In this document: one piece after another, positions 34,312 through 43,367 of the stretch
Layout: each line of letters begins with the position of its first letter
How positions within the stretch are numbered: the stretch's first letter is position 1
Assembly (NCBI RefSeq): GCF_016908315.1
Contig: NZ_JAFBDQ010000019.1
Location: 1 to 47,367 of the forward strand
DNA from: Halanaerobacter jeridensis
GTDB taxonomy: Bacteria; Bacillota; Halanaerobiia; Halobacteroidales; Halobacteroidaceae
Direction of reading: 5' to 3'
DNA length: 47,367 nucleotides
The notes under the pieces: model-generated
What the model saw: the letters and a program-made list of their open reading frames with translations, nothing else
Database searches by the model: none
Told to the model about the DNA's origin: nothing
Position numbers and translations under genes: made by a program

Positions 34312-35373
34312 ATGTTTGAGAATATTGAGTGGAAGAAAATAATGAAAGAATTATCCATTCCTTTATTAGCTATTGTTTCATCTTTCATAATTGGGACAAT
34401 TGTTTTGTTAGCAACTGGATATCCTCCAGTTGAAACTTATAGTGCTCTATTAAAAGGAGCTTTTGGAGGATTAAACAATATTTCAGATACTTTATTAGCC
34501 TCTACTCCTTTAATTTTCACTGGATTAGCAGTTGCTTTTGCTTTTCGTTGTGGGCTGTTTAATATTGGTGCTGAAGGACAGATAATAGTAGCTGGTTTAG
34601 CAGCAGCTTGGGTTGGAACGTGGACTGGACTACCATTAGTTATTCATATTCCTTTAACTCTTATTGCAGCTGCATTAGCAGGAGCATTATGGATTTTTAT
34701 TCCTGCCTTTTTAAAAGCAAAGTTAGGAGTTCATGAAGTAATTACAACAATTATGTTCAATTATATTGCTTTTAGTTTTACGGCTTATTTTAATTTGAAA
34801 GTTTTAGCTAAGCCTGGGCAAATTCAAACGCCTGATATTAAGTCTAGTGCTTATTTATGGCGTTTGTCTAATTGGATAGAAATGCATTCTTATTTAAATT
34901 TAGGTTTCATTTTGGCTTTATTAGTAGCTGGGTTTATTTATTATTTATTGTGGAAAACCACAATTGGTTATGAAATTAGAGCTGTAGGTAGTAATGCAGA
35001 TGCAGCTGAATATGGCGGTATTGATTCTACCAAAATGATTTTAGTAGCTATGTTGATTAGTGGAGCTTTAGCTGGTCTAGGAGGCGCTGAGAGAACAATG
35101 GGTTTATATCATAACTTTAGAAATGGTTTTTCTCCTGGTTACGGCTTTACAGGCATAGCAGTAGCTTTATTAGGTCGTAATCATCCAGTGGGAGTAGTTT
35201 TAGCAGCCATTTTGTTTGGAGCTTTAACTAATGGACGTAATTATATGAATATGTTAGCTGGTGTGCCAGTAGATTTAGTTAATATTTTGCAAGCGATTAT
35301 AATCTTATTTGTAGCTTCAGATCTATTATTTAGAAGAATGTTGAATTATAAATCTGAAGGGGGGCAGAATTAA
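34312..35373 (+). CDS. Nucleoside ABC transporter permease 1
   Basis: A 353-residue BPD_transp_2-family permease with about nine to ten membrane segments. The motif FNIGAEGQIIVAGLAAAWVG (about 83-102) and the region GYEIRAVGSNADAAEYGGI (coupling loop to the ATPase) are characteristic, as is GLGGAERTMG. The ATG at 34312 with AGGAGGG (34299-34305) is preferred to the GTG at 34279 within the ATPase gene. The second permease follows 2 bases after its stop, so the products are expected to form a heterodimer. Confidence 0.93.
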   Translation: MFENIEWKKIMKELSIPLLAIVSSFIIGTIVLLATGYPPVETYSALLKGAFGGLNNISDTLLASTPLIFTGLAVAFAFRCGLFNIGAEGQIIVAGLAAAWVGTWTGLPLVIHIPLTLIAAALAGALWIFIPAFLKAKLGVHEVITTIMFNYIAFSFTAYFNLKVLAKPGQIQTPDIKSSAYLWRLSNWIEMHSYLNLGFILALLVAGFIYYLLWKTTIGYEIRAVGSNADAAEYGGIDSTKMILVAMLISGALAGLGGAERTMGLYHNFRNGFSPGYGFTGIAVALLGRNHPVGVVLAAILFGALTNGRNYMNMLAGVPVDLVNILQAIIILFVASDLLFRRMLNYKSEGGQN

Positions 35374-35375
35374 TA

Positions 35376-36275
35376 ATGGAGATATTAGAGGTGTTAAAAC
35401 AAATTTTTAATTTACAGACATTTAGTTCTACACTACGGATGGCTACTCCATTAATTTTGGCCGCCTTAGGAGGAATTTTTTCCGAACGTTCTGGAGTAAT
35501 TAATATTGCTTTAGAGGGTATGATGTTAGCAGGAGCGTTTGTGGCGGTAGTAGTTAGTCATTTTACGGCTAGCCCATGGCTAGGTGTAGTAGGAGCAGTA
35601 ATATTCAGTGGTTTATTTGCTTTGATTCATGCAGTAGTAAGTATTGAATATCATGCTAAACAGGTAGTTAGTGGTGTGGCTTTAAACATGTTAGCGGCCG
35701 GGGGAACAGTATTTTTATTGAACATTTTATTTAATACTTCTGGAACTTCTCCTTCAGTCAATTCTTTATCCTATTGGGGAAATTTTAAACCAACCGTTTA
35801 TTTGGCTTTAGTAGCAGTAGGAATTACTTATTATATTTTATTTTATACATCTTTTGGGCTACGGGTTAGATCAGTTGGAGAACATCCTCATGCAGCTGAT
35901 TCGTTAGGAATTAGTGTTAAAAAGATTAGATATATTTGTGTAGTTACTAGTGGGATGTTAGCTGGATTAGGTGGAGCACATATGTCCGTAGGAACCTTAG
36001 ATGTATTTAGAGAAGGTATGACTGCTGGACGAGGTTTTATTGCCTTAGCTGCCATGATTTTTGGTAAGTGGCATCCTGTAGGAGCATTAGGAGCTAGTTT
36101 ATTGTTTGGATTTTTCCAAGCATTACAGATTAGATTACAGGGAGTACTCCCGATTCCAGGAGAGTTTATTCAAATGATTCCTTATATCTTTACAGTGATT
36201 GCTTTAGCTGGAGTAATAGGAAAAGCAACTCCTCCCCAGGCTAGTGGTAAACCATTCAAAAAAGGAGAAAGATAA
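35376..36275 (+). CDS. Nucleoside ABC transporter permease 2
   Basis: A 299-residue partner permease, shorter than permease 1, with about eight to nine membrane segments. The family motif SGVINIALEGMMLAGAF (about 39-55) and coupling loop GLRVRSVGEHPHAADSLGI are clear. It begins 2 bases after permease 1 with AAGGGGGG upstream. It is the last gene of the importer operon; a terminator follows about 50 bases after the stop. With the GntR regulator, BmpA, ATPase and permease 1 the importer is complete. Confidence 0.93.
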   Translation: MEILEVLKQIFNLQTFSSTLRMATPLILAALGGIFSERSGVINIALEGMMLAGAFVAVVVSHFTASPWLGVVGAVIFSGLFALIHAVVSIEYHAKQVVSGVALNMLAAGGTVFLLNILFNTSGTSPSVNSLSYWGNFKPTVYLALVAVGITYYILFYTSFGLRVRSVGEHPHAADSLGISVKKIRYICVVTSGMLAGLGGAHMSVGTLDVFREGMTAGRGFIALAAMIFGKWHPVGALGASLLFGFFQALQIRLQGVLPIPGEFIQMIPYIFTVIALAGVIGKATPPQASGKPFKKGER

Positions 36276-36328
36276 AATTTTAAAATAATATGAAATAATT
36301 AACGTTAAAATCTCATATAGATAGTAAA

Positions 36329-36360
36329 AAATAAACCAGGATATCCTGGTTTATTTTTTT
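36329..36360 (+). terminator. Terminator of the nucleoside importer operon
   Basis: Stem AAATAAACCAGGAT / ATCCTGGTTTATTT followed by a long T run. Confidence 0.9.
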
Positions 36361-36442
36361 GTATAAATATAAAGGAATTATAGTAACTAGTGTGGAAATA
36401 ATAATCATAAGTGTTTTTTTTTATTGGGGAGGAGGGAAAAAT

Positions 36443-37384
36443 TTGAAAGAGCTAGGTATTAAGTTTAAAGAAAAAAGGGAAAAATTAGATATTCCATTAG
36501 CTCAAGCAAGAAATGAAACTAAGATTAGAATGACTTATTTAAAAGCAATTGAAGAGGGCAATTTTGAGGAAGTAGAACGAGAAGTTTATTTAAAAGGGTT
36601 CTTAAAGGTGTATGCTAACTATCTAGGCTTAGATGAGCGTAAAATATTGCAAGAATATAGAGAATATAAAAAGATAAAAGAGCAAGAAAATCAACCCGAA
36701 GAGCAGTTAGCAGAAGATAAGAATAAAAAAACAATTGGAGAAAGAATTAAAGAAGTTATTGATGAACATCAAAATAAATTTTTATATGCTTTTATGACGG
36801 GGATTATTCTGCTAATTATTGTAGCAGTTTTATTTTTGGGAACTATGATTTATAATTCATTTAGTTCAGGTTCGGGGAGTATAAACTGGTTATCGAATTT
36901 TGAGAGTTATATCAATAAAATAGATATGGAAAATCAAGACAATAATTCTTCGCAAACAGAAATAGATTCAACAACTGAAAATGATAATGATAATTTAGTT
37001 ACAGAAAATCAATCTAAGCCAGAACAGGAAGAAAGTAAAGTAAATAAAGATAATAATCAGCCACAAGAAGTGAAAAATAGTAAAGAAAGTGAAGTACAAA
37101 ACTTAAATAATGACCAAAAAATGAAGGAAGAAGTAAAAGAAGAGCAAATAAATTTAACAGTTAAAGCTATAGCTAATAGTTGGTGTGTGGTTGAGATAAA
37201 TGGCGATTCAGTATTTAAAGGTACACTAAAAAAAGGAACTACTAAAAGTTTTAAAGGAAAAAATATAAAACTAAAAATCGGTAATGGTGCAGGAATAAAA
37301 ATTGTTAAAAATGGTCAAGAACTTGGCCCATTTGGTAAGGCAGGAGAAGTAGTTGTTAAAGAATATTCAATAAAGTCTGATTAA
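36443..37384 (+). CDS. rodZ: RodZ-like helix-turn-helix membrane protein
   Basis: A 313-residue protein with the RodZ layout. An N-terminal helix-turn-helix (MKELGIKFKEKREKLDIPLAQA ... YLKAIEEGNFEEVEREVYLKGFLKVYANYLGL, about 1-68) is followed by one membrane segment (about 112-132), a long Asn/Gln/Glu/Ser-rich linker, and a C-terminal DUF4115-like beta domain (INLTVKAIANSWCVVEINGDSVFKGTL). RodZ helps MreB-directed cell shape. The TTG at 36443 follows GGGGAGGAGGG by 7 bases; the longer reading from 36359 starts inside a terminator and is rejected. Confidence 0.88.
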   Translation: MKELGIKFKEKREKLDIPLAQARNETKIRMTYLKAIEEGNFEEVEREVYLKGFLKVYANYLGLDERKILQEYREYKKIKEQENQPEEQLAEDKNKKTIGERIKEVIDEHQNKFLYAFMTGIILLIIVAVLFLGTMIYNSFSSGSGSINWLSNFESYINKIDMENQDNNSSQTEIDSTTENDNDNLVTENQSKPEQEESKVNKDNNQPQEVKNSKESEVQNLNNDQKMKEEVKEEQINLTVKAIANSWCVVEINGDSVFKGTLKKGTTKSFKGKNIKLKIGNGAGIKIVKNGQELGPFGKAGEVVVKEYSIKSD

Positions 37385-37458
37385 GTAGGGATAAAATGAA
37401 TAACAATTAAAATAATAATGTTTATCAACTTAGTTGGCGGTAGGAAGGCGGTAACTTA

Positions 37459-38178
37459 ATGATAGACCTGTTTAAAATTAAAGATGATTTATGGAATTTA
37501 GGAGATATTTTATTAATTTCAATTATTGTCTTTGGGGGACGAATTCCTATTTATCAGATTACTAAAATTATTTTTTCTTCTAGTTCTTTATTGATTTTGA
37601 ATTTTATTGTACACTTAATACAATCGTTGTTATTAGTCTGTTTAACTTTAAGCTTTGTTGTTTTTAAATACAATCATTCATTAACTTTTTTTGGATTAAA
37701 GAAGATAAAACCTGTAAAAAATATAAATTATGGACTACTTGGTGGCATATTTATTTGGCTATTGATTACTTTGATTAATAATTGCATTTATGTAGTTACT
37801 ACTGAATTTTTTCAATGTAGACCAGCTACACAAGCTGCAGTGAAAAGTTTATTGAGCTCGGAAAATTTATTTTTATTTCTAGTTCATAGTTTATTAATTG
37901 TAATTATTGCCCCTATTACAGAAGAAATATTTTTTAGAGGTTTTATTTATCTTTACTGTAAGAATAAAGTGGGGATTAAATGGGGAATAATCATCAGTGC
38001 GTTAGTATTTGGATTAGCTCATTTTAACTTTTGGATTTTCTTACCTACTTTTAGTGGAGGAATTATTTTAGCTTGGATTTATGAACAAACCGACTCGCTA
38101 TATCCTGCGATGATTGCTCATGGGACTTGGAATGGGATAATTATTGTTTTGCTTTATATTTTATGGGGAGTAGGTTGA
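37459..38178 (+). CDS. CPBP family intramembrane metalloprotease
   Basis: A 239-residue membrane protein with about seven hydrophobic segments. The catalytic set of CAAX/CPBP glutamic proteases is complete: PITEEIFFRGFI (EE...R, about 154-165), FGLAHFNFW (His) and MIAHGTWNG (His/Asn). The substrate is unknown. AGGAAGGCGG lies before the ATG. It is followed by the CLC-like gene after 30 bases. Confidence 0.9.
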   Translation: MIDLFKIKDDLWNLGDILLISIIVFGGRIPIYQITKIIFSSSSLLILNFIVHLIQSLLLVCLTLSFVVFKYNHSLTFFGLKKIKPVKNINYGLLGGIFIWLLITLINNCIYVVTTEFFQCRPATQAAVKSLLSSENLFLFLVHSLLIVIIAPITEEIFFRGFIYLYCKNKVGIKWGIIISALVFGLAHFNFWIFLPTFSGGIILAWIYEQTDSLYPAMIAHGTWNGIIIVLLYILWGVG

Positions 38179-38208
38179 TTGTATGCCAAATTTAATTAGG
38201 TGATAATT

Positions 38209-39438
38209 ATGAGAAGTAATTTTTATGAATCCATTGTAATATACATATTAAAATGGTTAGTATTGAGTTTTTTATTAGGATTCTTAGGAGCTAATTTAGT
38301 TTTAACTTTGCAATTAGGAATTGATAGTTTACGTAATTTATTAGATTATACTACTTTTTTTACTCCTCTTATTGGAGGAGCTTTAGTTGGATTAATTATT
38401 TATTATTTTGATGATAGGTCCAGTGGTTTAGGAACTAATCGTTATATTGAATATGCTAAGCGAGATCGACCGATTAGTGGAGCGGGAAAATTATTAGTTA
38501 CTAAGTTTATTAATAGTAGTATAACCTTAGGATTGATGGGAGTAGAAGGATTAGTAGGGCCAATCTTATTGTTAGGTAGTAGCCTGGCTTCATTTATAGA
38601 ACAATTAGCAGAAAAATTACAAATAGAATTATTAACTGAAGAAAACGAATATCGAGTCCTAAATGTTTGTGGTGCTGCAGCAACTTTAGGACCATTGCTA
38701 GGTGCTCCAATAGGAAGTGGTATTTTTGTCAGTGAGGTATTATATCAATCTTCTTTAAATTATAATGATCTATTTCCAGCCATACTATCTAGTAGTTTTG
38801 GCTATTTTTTCTATAATTTATTTTATCAAACCTCGAGTTTAGACTATAATATTTATTTACCTAATTTAACCCCTCATAATATTTTATTAGTAATTGTAGT
38901 AGCTTTAATTGCTGGATTTGTAGGTCAGGGTATAATTTGGATTTATGATGGTGTAGACCAGTGGTTTGATGGTTTGTCTATTAATTTAATTTTTAAACCA
39001 TTAATAGCTGGAATTATTGTGATGTTATTAATTAGAATATTTAATATTAATGAAGTTATTAATAAAGTAAAAATAGAACAAATTATTTTTACTGGTTTAT
39101 CTGCTAAAGTTTTAATTTCATTATTAATATTTAAGATTTTAATTACAGTGATAGTGATTAGTAGTGGAGGAAGTGTAGCAATGGTAGATACTGCTGTAGT
39201 AACTGGTGGTTTATTGGGGAATTTATTACACTTTGTAATTCCATTACCCTTGAACTTATTAGTTGTTACAGGTATGTCGGCAATTTTAGCTTCTGTAGCT
39301 AATGTGCCATTAGCCACTATAATTTTAATTTCAGAAATATTTGGTGTAAATCTTAGTTTGGCGATTGTTTTAGGTAGTATAGTGGGGTTTTTAATTGGTC
39401 GTGCTCAAACTGTTTATCAATATTTAGAAATAGAATAA
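38209..39438 (+). CDS. Divergent CLC-type chloride channel family protein
   Basis: A 409-residue polytopic membrane protein whose motif order matches CLC channels/antiporters. The equivalents of the three ion-path motifs are changed: SSGLGTNRY in place of GSGIP, GVEGLVGP in place of GREGP (the gating-type Glu is kept) and SSGGSVAMVDTAVVTGG in place of GxFxP. VCGAAATLGPLLGAPIGSGIFVSEVLY is the conserved helix-pair region. No CBS domains follow. The ATG at 38209 is chosen because AGGTG lies 6 bases before it. Because selectivity residues differ, the ion carried is uncertain. Confidence 0.8.
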   Translation: MRSNFYESIVIYILKWLVLSFLLGFLGANLVLTLQLGIDSLRNLLDYTTFFTPLIGGALVGLIIYYFDDRSSGLGTNRYIEYAKRDRPISGAGKLLVTKFINSSITLGLMGVEGLVGPILLLGSSLASFIEQLAEKLQIELLTEENEYRVLNVCGAAATLGPLLGAPIGSGIFVSEVLYQSSLNYNDLFPAILSSSFGYFFYNLFYQTSSLDYNIYLPNLTPHNILLVIVVALIAGFVGQGIIWIYDGVDQWFDGLSINLIFKPLIAGIIVMLLIRIFNINEVINKVKIEQIIFTGLSAKVLISLLIFKILITVIVISSGGSVAMVDTAVVTGGLLGNLLHFVIPLPLNLLVVTGMSAILASVANVPLATIILISEIFGVNLSLAIVLGSIVGFLIGRAQTVYQYLEIE

Positions 39439-39451
39439 AGGAGAGATAAAA

Positions 39452-40198
39452 TTGAAAATATTACTAACAAATGATGATGGAATTTTTGCTCCAGGAATTA
39501 GAGCTTTATGCAAAGAATTAGAAAAAGACCATGATGTAACTGTTGTAGCCCCAGATAGAGAAAGAAGTGCAGCTGGGCATGCAATTACTATTCATTATCC
39601 GCTGCGTGTTAAAGAGATGGAGTTTGATGGGATTAATTCTAAATGTATTGCAGTCGATGGTACTCCAGCAGATTGTGTTAAAATTGCTTATGAGGCTTTA
39701 ATTGATGAAAAAATAGATTTATTAATATCCGGAATTAATATTGGTCCTAATTTAGGGAGAGATGTTTTATACTCTGGTACAGTATCGGCAGCGATTGAAG
39801 GCTTGTTGTTAGGGTTACCATCAATTGCTGTATCTTTAGTTGCTGATGACCATTGGGATTTTAAAGATAGTGCTAAATATATGAGAAAATTCGTAAAAGA
39901 ATATCAGCAGCAGGATTTAAAAAAGGACGTACTATTAAATATTAATATTCCAATTGATTATAAGGAGGGAACTAAAGTAACTGAATTAGGAGATAGAGGT
40001 TATACTAATAGTTTTGAGGAAAGACTCGATCCTCGTGAGCAAAAGTATTATTGGTTGGCTGGAGAACTAGTTGAAGAAGGAACAGCAGAAGGTACTGATG
40101 TTACTGCAGCTAAAAATAATTTTATTTCTATTACTCCCATTAAACTTAATTTGACTTCTCATGATCACTTAGAAGAACTAAAAAAATGGAATATATAG
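39452..40198 (+). CDS. surE: 5'/3'-nucleotidase SurE
   Basis: Metal-dependent nucleoside monophosphate phosphatase of 248 residues. The metal site LLTNDDG (D8, D9) and GIFAPGI at the start, PDRERSAAGHAIT, DGTPADCVK and SGINIGPNLGRDVLYSGTVSAAIEG are all intact. The TTG start follows AAAGGAGAG. It begins 13 bases after the CLC-like gene, so the two are probably cotranscribed. The region after it holds a hairpin that also contains the next gene's ribosome site. Confidence 0.95.
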   Translation: MKILLTNDDGIFAPGIRALCKELEKDHDVTVVAPDRERSAAGHAITIHYPLRVKEMEFDGINSKCIAVDGTPADCVKIAYEALIDEKIDLLISGINIGPNLGRDVLYSGTVSAAIEGLLLGLPSIAVSLVADDHWDFKDSAKYMRKFVKEYQQQDLKKDVLLNINIPIDYKEGTKVTELGDRGYTNSFEERLDPREQKYYWLAGELVEEGTAEGTDVTAAKNNFISITPIKLNLTSHDHLEELKKWNI

Positions 40199-40207
40199 TA
40201 ATAAATT

Positions 40208-40256
40208 TCTCCTCTATGAAATAATTTATAATAAACTATCATGGAGGAGATTTTTT
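40208..40256 (+). terminator. Hairpin and T run overlapping the next gene's ribosome site
   Basis: TCTCCTCTATG (40208-40218) pairs with CATGGAGGAGA (40240-40250) with one G-U pair, and TTTTTT follows, then the ATG of the next gene. The 3' arm is the GGAGGAG ribosome site. The same hairpin can thus end the surE transcript or hide the ribosome site. Confidence 0.65.
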
Positions 40257-40643
40257 ATGTTTGATATTCAGAAAGATAAAGCTAGTATGAAATTAACTGG
40301 AGTTCTATTAGGTTTAAGTATTAGTATTTTATTGTTATTGCTAGGATTAGTTATAGTTTCTTTTATAATTAATTTTGTTAATATTAGTAGTTTAACTACT
40401 GATAAAATTATGTCTATAATTAATTATAGTGTAGTTTTTATAGGTGGATTAATAGCTGCATATACTTCTAAAAATAAAGGTTGGCTTAATGGAGGATTAG
40501 TAGGTTTAATTTATATAGTAATTCTAATTATTTTGGGTAGTTTTATGACTACTTTAGTTTTTTCAGGTAGTTTATTATTAAAAATACTAACTGTGTGTTT
40601 GATTTCTGCTTTAGGAGGGATTATTGGAATTAATATGGTTTAG
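40257..40643 (+). CDS. TIGR04086 family (YrzE-like) membrane protein
   Basis: A 128-residue protein with four membrane segments (about 13-38, 50-66, 75-94, 101-122) and a short loop AAYTSKNKGWLNGGLVGLIY, typical of the small TIGR04086 membrane proteins found near sporulation and secretion genes in Firmicutes. The function is unknown. Its GGAGGAG ribosome site lies in the stem described just before. No close partner follows. Confidence 0.8.
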   Translation: MFDIQKDKASMKLTGVLLGLSISILLLLLGLVIVSFIINFVNISSLTTDKIMSIINYSVVFIGGLIAAYTSKNKGWLNGGLVGLIYIVILIILGSFMTTLVFSGSLLLKILTVCLISALGGIIGINMV

Positions 40644-40718
40644 TCGTTATTAGTTTATGATTCTTTTTTAATAAATTAATTATTAATAGTTTGGCTCCAA
40701 ATTAGAAAGTGGGTGGTC

Positions 40719-41174
40719 ATGATTGAAAAAAAGAAGATCGAAATAAAATTTGATGATGAAGATTCTTGGGAGAGAATATCTGAGTTAGTAGCAAAAGCTT
40801 TTATTCGGTGGCAGTCTTCGCTAAAAGAGAAGACTAAAGCAGAATTAATTGATGAGTTTTTTGTGATTCCTACAATTACTTTTATTTTAGGAACAATTAC
40901 AACAGGTTTTTTAAAACAGATTGGAGAAGAAATATGGTCTAATTTAAAAAAAGTAGTCAGTGAAAGTAATATTTGTCGCCCTAAACCTAATATGAAACTA
41001 AACTTTAATTATGAAGGAGTTCAATTTATTGTAGAAGTAGAGCATAATGATTTACAGACCCTACATCGAGTTTTAAAAAATTTAGATGACATTATTAAAG
41101 GGATTTCTAAGGAAGAAGAACAGAAAGTAAAGTTTATTTTAGGGGAGAATGGAAAATTTAAAAGAAAGTTTTAA
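40719..41174 (+). CDS. Hypothetical protein
   Basis: A 151-residue protein I do not recognise. The N-terminal third is charged (IEIKFDDEDSWERISEL). A hydrophobic stretch FFVIPTITFILGTITTGFL (about 46-64) could be a single membrane segment or a buried helix, and the C-terminal half is a soluble alpha/beta-like region ending in basic residues. The ATG at 40719 is preceded by AAAGTGGGTGG; a GTG at 40713 is the alternative. A strong terminator follows, so it is a single-gene unit. Confidence 0.65.
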   Translation: MIEKKKIEIKFDDEDSWERISELVAKAFIRWQSSLKEKTKAELIDEFFVIPTITFILGTITTGFLKQIGEEIWSNLKKVVSESNICRPKPNMKLNFNYEGVQFIVEVEHNDLQTLHRVLKNLDDIIKGISKEEEQKVKFILGENGKFKRKF

Positions 41175-41180
41175 ATATTT

Positions 41181-41204
41181 AGCACCTAACTAGGTGCTTT
41201 TTTT
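41181..41204 (+). terminator. Terminator
   Basis: Stem AGCACCTA / TAGGTGCT with a short AC apex and a run of T, seven bases after the preceding stop. Confidence 0.9.
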
Positions 41205-41269
41205 GTATGTAATTTATAGCTGAGGATATACTATAAGTAAGTTGAATTAATTCCGAGGAGGGTCAATTT

Positions 41270-41743
41270 GTGAGTATTAGTCTAATTTGGATTTATTTAT
41301 TTGCTGGATTAACAATATTACTATTCTTAATAGTTCCTAGAAAACAAGTCATGAAATTATTGCCTTTTGGCTTTATAGCAGGGTTTGGATTAGCCTTTAT
41401 TTTACAGTACTTTGCTGTTAATATTTTCAGATGGTGGAAATTCAACTATGCTTTAGTAGATGTTTTAAATGCTCCAGTAGGAGTGTCATTGAGTTGGGTA
41501 CCTGCAGTAATGATTTTTGCTTATTTTTGGCAAGAAGCAGATTCGAAATTGAAACAGTTAATTTATATTATTATTTTTTCTTTAGGTACTACAATAGTTG
41601 AATATAGTTTTGTCATATTAGATTATAGACAATATATTAATTGGAATGTCTATTTAACTTTTATTTTAGCTTTTATAATTCATAGTATATTAGCTGCTTA
41701 TCTATATTTGAATACAGAAAAAAATATTGTTTATTCTTCATAA
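41270..41743 (+). CDS. CBO0543-like small membrane protein
   Basis: A 157-residue integral membrane protein with about five hydrophobic segments (5-22, 29-48, 72-87, 95-116, 125-145). The pattern of Trp-rich FRWWKFNYALVDVLNAP after the second segment resembles CBO0543-type proteins of Firmicutes. The function is unknown. The GTG start follows GAGGAGGG by 7 bases. It stands apart from its neighbours. Confidence 0.65.
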   Translation: MSISLIWIYLFAGLTILLFLIVPRKQVMKLLPFGFIAGFGLAFILQYFAVNIFRWWKFNYALVDVLNAPVGVSLSWVPAVMIFAYFWQEADSKLKQLIYIIIFSLGTTIVEYSFVILDYRQYINWNVYLTFILAFIIHSILAAYLYLNTEKNIVYSS

Positions 41744-41775
41744 AATCTAAATCAACCATCTATGGGGTGAATCTA

Positions 41776-43311
41776 ATGACAGTAAATCAAAAAGATGATT
41801 TATTAGCTATGCAAGAATTAAATGAATATTGGCAGCAACAAGACTTTAAATTATTACCCCATCAATACCGAACAGTTACTAAAGTTATTAAGCAATTAGA
41901 TGGGCGCGCTTTATTAGCTGATGAAGTAGGATTAGGGAAGACAATTGAAGCAGGAATGATTTTAAAAGAATATTTACTAAGAGGGTTAGTAGAGACATGT
42001 TTGATTTTAACTCCTGTTTCTTTAGGTTTTCAATGGTGGCGTGAATTAAATGATAAATTTAAAATAAATCTATATAATAATCGCAAGGGCAAGGGGTGGC
42101 ATTATTTCAATGTAATAATTTCTTCTTTAGATAGAGCTAAGCGTGAACCACATCGGAGTGCAATTTACAAAAGAGGTTTTGATTTGGTTATAGTAGATGA
42201 AGCACACAGGCTTAAAAATGAAGCAACAATGAACTGGAAATTTGTAAATAACATTCCTAAAAAATATTTATTATTATTGACTGCAACGCCTTTGCAAAAT
42301 GATTTGAAAGAGTTATATAATTTAATTAATTTACTGCGGCCTGAATTATATCAAGATTATAATGATTTTAAAGCAAGGCATGTTGATGGCAAAAGACAAA
42401 TACAAAATTTATCAATGCTACAAGAACAATTATCACAGGTTATGATTAGAAATAAACGAGAAGATTTTAAATTAGCAACTGATAATAATAGAGAGTTAGA
42501 ATTACTTCCGGTAGAATTAACAACGGAGGAAAGAAAATTATATGAGATGATAACTAAATTAGTACAGCAAAAATATAAAAGTCAGAGTAGTAATAGCTCA
42601 TTTCAATTATTAACCCTACAACGTGAAGTGTGTAGTAGTTCTTTTGCTGTAGCTAAGTCTTTGCAGAGGATGCTAGAAAAATCTCAATACCAATCAATTT
42701 GGACTGAGCTTAAAGATATATTAAAGTTAGCTACTGAAATTACTAATAATCAAAAGTTAACAGTAGTAAAAAAAATTATGGCTAAAACTGATACAAAAGT
42801 GATTATCTTTACAGAATATAAAGCTACCCAACAATATTTAGGATATAATTTATACCATCAGGGATATAATCCCATATTTTTTAGTGGTGATTTATCAGAT
42901 AGTCAAAAGGAATGGGCTAAAGCTAGATTTGAAAATGAGGGAGATATTTTAATTAGTACTGAAGCAGGGGGGCAAGGGATTAATTTGCAATTTTGTAATA
43001 CAATTATTAATTATGATTTACCTTGGAATCCTATGAAATTGGAACAGCGGATTGGTAGAGTAGATCGCTTAGGACAAACTAATGATGTTGTAGTTTATAA
43101 TTTGATTACTACTGAAACTATAGAAGAAAGAATATTAGCTTTATTATTTGAAAAAGTAGACTTGTTTGAGACGGTAACGGGGGATCAACTGCAGTTATTG
43201 CTAAATGAAAAGCAATTAGAAAATGATGAGCTATTAAGCTGTTCCAATCAATTAACTGATATTGATTATCGAGCTGATTTAGGGCAATTAAGGGAAAAAT
43301 ATCTTCATTAA
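41776..43311 (+). CDS. SNF2-family DEAD-box helicase-like ATPase
   Basis: A compact 511-residue SNF2/RapA-type ATPase. Motif I LADEVGLGKTIEAG (about 49-62), Ia ILTPVSLGFQW, II VDEAHRLKNE, III LTATPLQND, V STEAGGQGINLQF and VI EQRIGRVDRLGQ are all present. Almost nothing lies outside the helicase core, so no DNA-binding or nuclease domain is attached. It resembles YqhH of Bacillus and the helicase part of RapA. The ATG at 41776 sits 6 bases after GGGGTG. There is no sign of restriction or defence genes beside it, so I do not call it a defence gene. Confidence 0.9.
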   Translation: MTVNQKDDLLAMQELNEYWQQQDFKLLPHQYRTVTKVIKQLDGRALLADEVGLGKTIEAGMILKEYLLRGLVETCLILTPVSLGFQWWRELNDKFKINLYNNRKGKGWHYFNVIISSLDRAKREPHRSAIYKRGFDLVIVDEAHRLKNEATMNWKFVNNIPKKYLLLLTATPLQNDLKELYNLINLLRPELYQDYNDFKARHVDGKRQIQNLSMLQEQLSQVMIRNKREDFKLATDNNRELELLPVELTTEERKLYEMITKLVQQKYKSQSSNSSFQLLTLQREVCSSSFAVAKSLQRMLEKSQYQSIWTELKDILKLATEITNNQKLTVVKKIMAKTDTKVIIFTEYKATQQYLGYNLYHQGYNPIFFSGDLSDSQKEWAKARFENEGDILISTEAGGQGINLQFCNTIINYDLPWNPMKLEQRIGRVDRLGQTNDVVVYNLITTETIEERILALLFEKVDLFETVTGDQLQLLLNEKQLENDELLSCSNQLTDIDYRADLGQLREKYLH

Positions 43312-43324
43312 TATTTTGAGCACA

Positions 43325-43355
43325 AAAAAGCAGGGCCTAATTAGGCTCTGCTTTT
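43325..43355. terminator. Terminator between the helicase gene and spo0E
   Basis: Stem AAAAAGCAGGGCCTA / TAGGCTCTGCTTTT with one G-U pair and T-rich flanks on both strands, so it serves both convergent genes. Confidence 0.88.
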
Positions 43356-43367
43356 ATAAATTATTAT

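Noticed and set aside
36359-36442. Longer RodZ start with an N-terminal hydrophobic segment
   Set aside because: The TTG lies in the T run of the upstream terminator and the ribosome site GGAGGAGGG is positioned for the TTG at 36443.
41776-43311. SNF2 helicase as part of a defence island
   Set aside because: No nuclease, methylase or other defence gene adjoins it and the neighbours are ordinary housekeeping or small membrane proteins.
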